The translations under genes were made by a program, and so were the position numbers. Below the pieces are notes generated by a model. The model had not been told where the DNA came from, ran no database searches, and saw nothing but the letters and a program-made list of their open reading frames with translations. From the NCBI GenBank assembly GCA_034437515.1, contig DAOTTX010000247.1, positions 15,709 to 79,708 of the forward strand: a DNA stretch of 64,000 nucleotides, read 5' to 3'. Shown here in pieces: positions 62,880-64,000 of the stretch (positions within the stretch are counted from its first letter, which is position 1; each line of letters opens with the position of its first letter). This DNA comes from DAOTTX01 sp034437515 (GTDB lineage: Bacteria; Chloroflexota; Anaerolineae; Aggregatilineales; Phototrophicaceae).

Positions 62880-64000
62880 CTAAACGCTATTTACGGTGAG
62901 ATTGTAGACTAAGTCGTGGAGAGTACGTCTAAACTGATGAATGCCTCTTTTTTCTCTTCCGTGATATACCCGATTGGTCATCAAGCTCACCACAAGTTGA
63001 CGTTCAGGATCAATCCACAGCGATGTGCCGGTAAAGCCGGTGTGACCGTAAGTTCGCATCGTCAACGAATCACCGGCAGACGAGTTTTCTTCAGACTTAA
63101 TCATCCAACCTAATCCGCGCCTTCCCGAAGCATCACGAATTTGTTCATTAATCGCTTGATGATACAATTCATCATTGATCTTTAAAGCACGGTCATGTGT
63201 GAGCCATGCTTGCCCAAACACAGCAACATCAAATGCTGTAGAGAATAACCCTGCATGACCAGCAACACCGCCCACACCACATGCGTTCTCATCATGCACT
63301 TCACCCCATATGCGACGATTACGCCAACTATTGTCATGTTCTGTGGGGACAATCGATTCGCGTCTTACACCATGTAAAACAGGATTAAATTGTGTATTTG
63401 CCAGATGAAGCGGGCGACAGATGCGTTCTTCGATGACCTTGTCGAGATCGTTGTCATCTAGTCTTGCAACCACCTCACCCAGTAGCATAAGACCAAGATC
63501 ACTGTAATGCACATGCTTCCCTGTAAGATCAAAAAAATCGTAATCGACAAGTGCATCCAGTGCCCTTTGCCAGCGGTTTCTGTATTCTTGTTCGTTTATC
63601 TGCGCCAGTGAACTTGGTGGATCGCCTACAAAGTTGTAGACATCTCTCCACGGAGGCAGACCTGATGTATGCGTTAACAGATGCCAAAGTGTGACTGACG
63701 TAGGATCAACAGTTTTTCCTTGTAGGTCTTCTGTAACCGACAAGAAAATGCCAGTATGTGAATCCTGACCACCTGTGATCGGTCTGGGCGACCTGTTACC
63801 AAATTCCGGTATGATTTTGACGAGCGGTGTATTGAGATCAACATTTGTTTTCGGCTGGCTAAGTATGGACAACAGTGCAGTTACAGTGAACAACTTCGTG
63901 ACTGAAGCCTACGTGGAAATCCGGCCTACTATGCTGGACTGGCACGAAGATGCACGAGTCGTTAACATAACTGCGATTAGTAGTAAACGACAAAGTGGAC
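62880..64000 (-). CDS. Beta-lactamase-family serine hydrolase, 5' incomplete with apparent frameshift
   Basis: At least 337 residues of a class C beta-lactamase-like or esterase enzyme. It has HTSGLP, HYSDLG in place of the Tyr-x-Asn motif, and GHTGFTG in place of the KTG region. The nucleophile motif SVTK (Ser codon at 63903-63905) is in frame but is preceded two codons upstream by a TAG. One base out, the frame continues open to the window edge and reads DFHV before the break. This would join perfectly as the usual hydrophobic-ASVTK sequence if one base near 63909 were removed. It is either a recent pseudogene or a sequencing error. Confidence 0.7.

Overview
The window is a contiguous bacterial chromosomal segment of moderate GC content with dense, mostly housekeeping and biosynthetic genes. 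The gene set points to the phylum Chloroflexota, probably the Anaerolineae: a kinase-STAND-WD40 protein, a Thr/Pro-rich surface protein, DapL-type lysine synthesis, folate-dependent TrmFO, a 7TM-type histidine kinase and an iron-sulfur photolyase. This is an inference from gene content; no rRNA or marker phylogeny is available here. No prophage, insertion sequence or CRISPR array was seen.

Layout. 1-6300: the 3' part of a MerA/lipoamide-dehydrogenase-like flavoprotein, a heterodimeric ABC exporter, and a polyprenyl diphosphate synthase. 6434-19924: a cell-surface region with a Thr/Pro-rich beta-helix protein, a Ser/Thr kinase-STAND-WD40 protein, an SH3b-SGNH hydrolase, and a set resembling the Dlt system (carrier protein, MBOAT acyltransferase, membrane-anchored SGNH protein), followed by a GT-C-like membrane protein. 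19993-29621: a LON-domain protein, a VOC protein, two GT4 glycosyltransferases, an FeS photolyase overlapping a ferredoxin, a patatin overlapping a hydrolase/acyl-CoA-ligase fusion, and a small conserved-looking hypothetical. 29700-43690: argGH followed by a nine-gene branched-chain amino-acid cluster (ilvE-ilvB-ilvN-ilvC-leuA-leuC-leuD-cimA-leuB). 43804-47684: a two-component system and a secreted propeller protein. 47717-55414 (minus strand): an apparent seven-gene operon plsX-fabF-TPR-trmFO-dapL-hflX-small membrane protein. 55527-64000: tRNA-Leu(GAG), a TPR membrane protein, a receiver-histidine kinase, CtpA protease, smpB, a hypothetical, a STAND-TPR ATPase, and a serine hydrolase that appears frameshifted.

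The strongest discovery is regulatory. Both amino-acid operons start with an unannotated leader peptide followed by an intrinsic terminator. Upstream of argG a 26-codon peptide carries six Arg codons, four of them consecutive, and competing antiterminator and terminator helices can be drawn. Upstream of ilvE a 26-codon peptide has 15 Ile/Leu/Val residues and a strong terminator lies before the first structural gene. Both look like classic ribosome-mediated attenuators for the end products of the genes they precede. Second in interest is the Dlt-like acyl-transfer cluster beside other surface genes.
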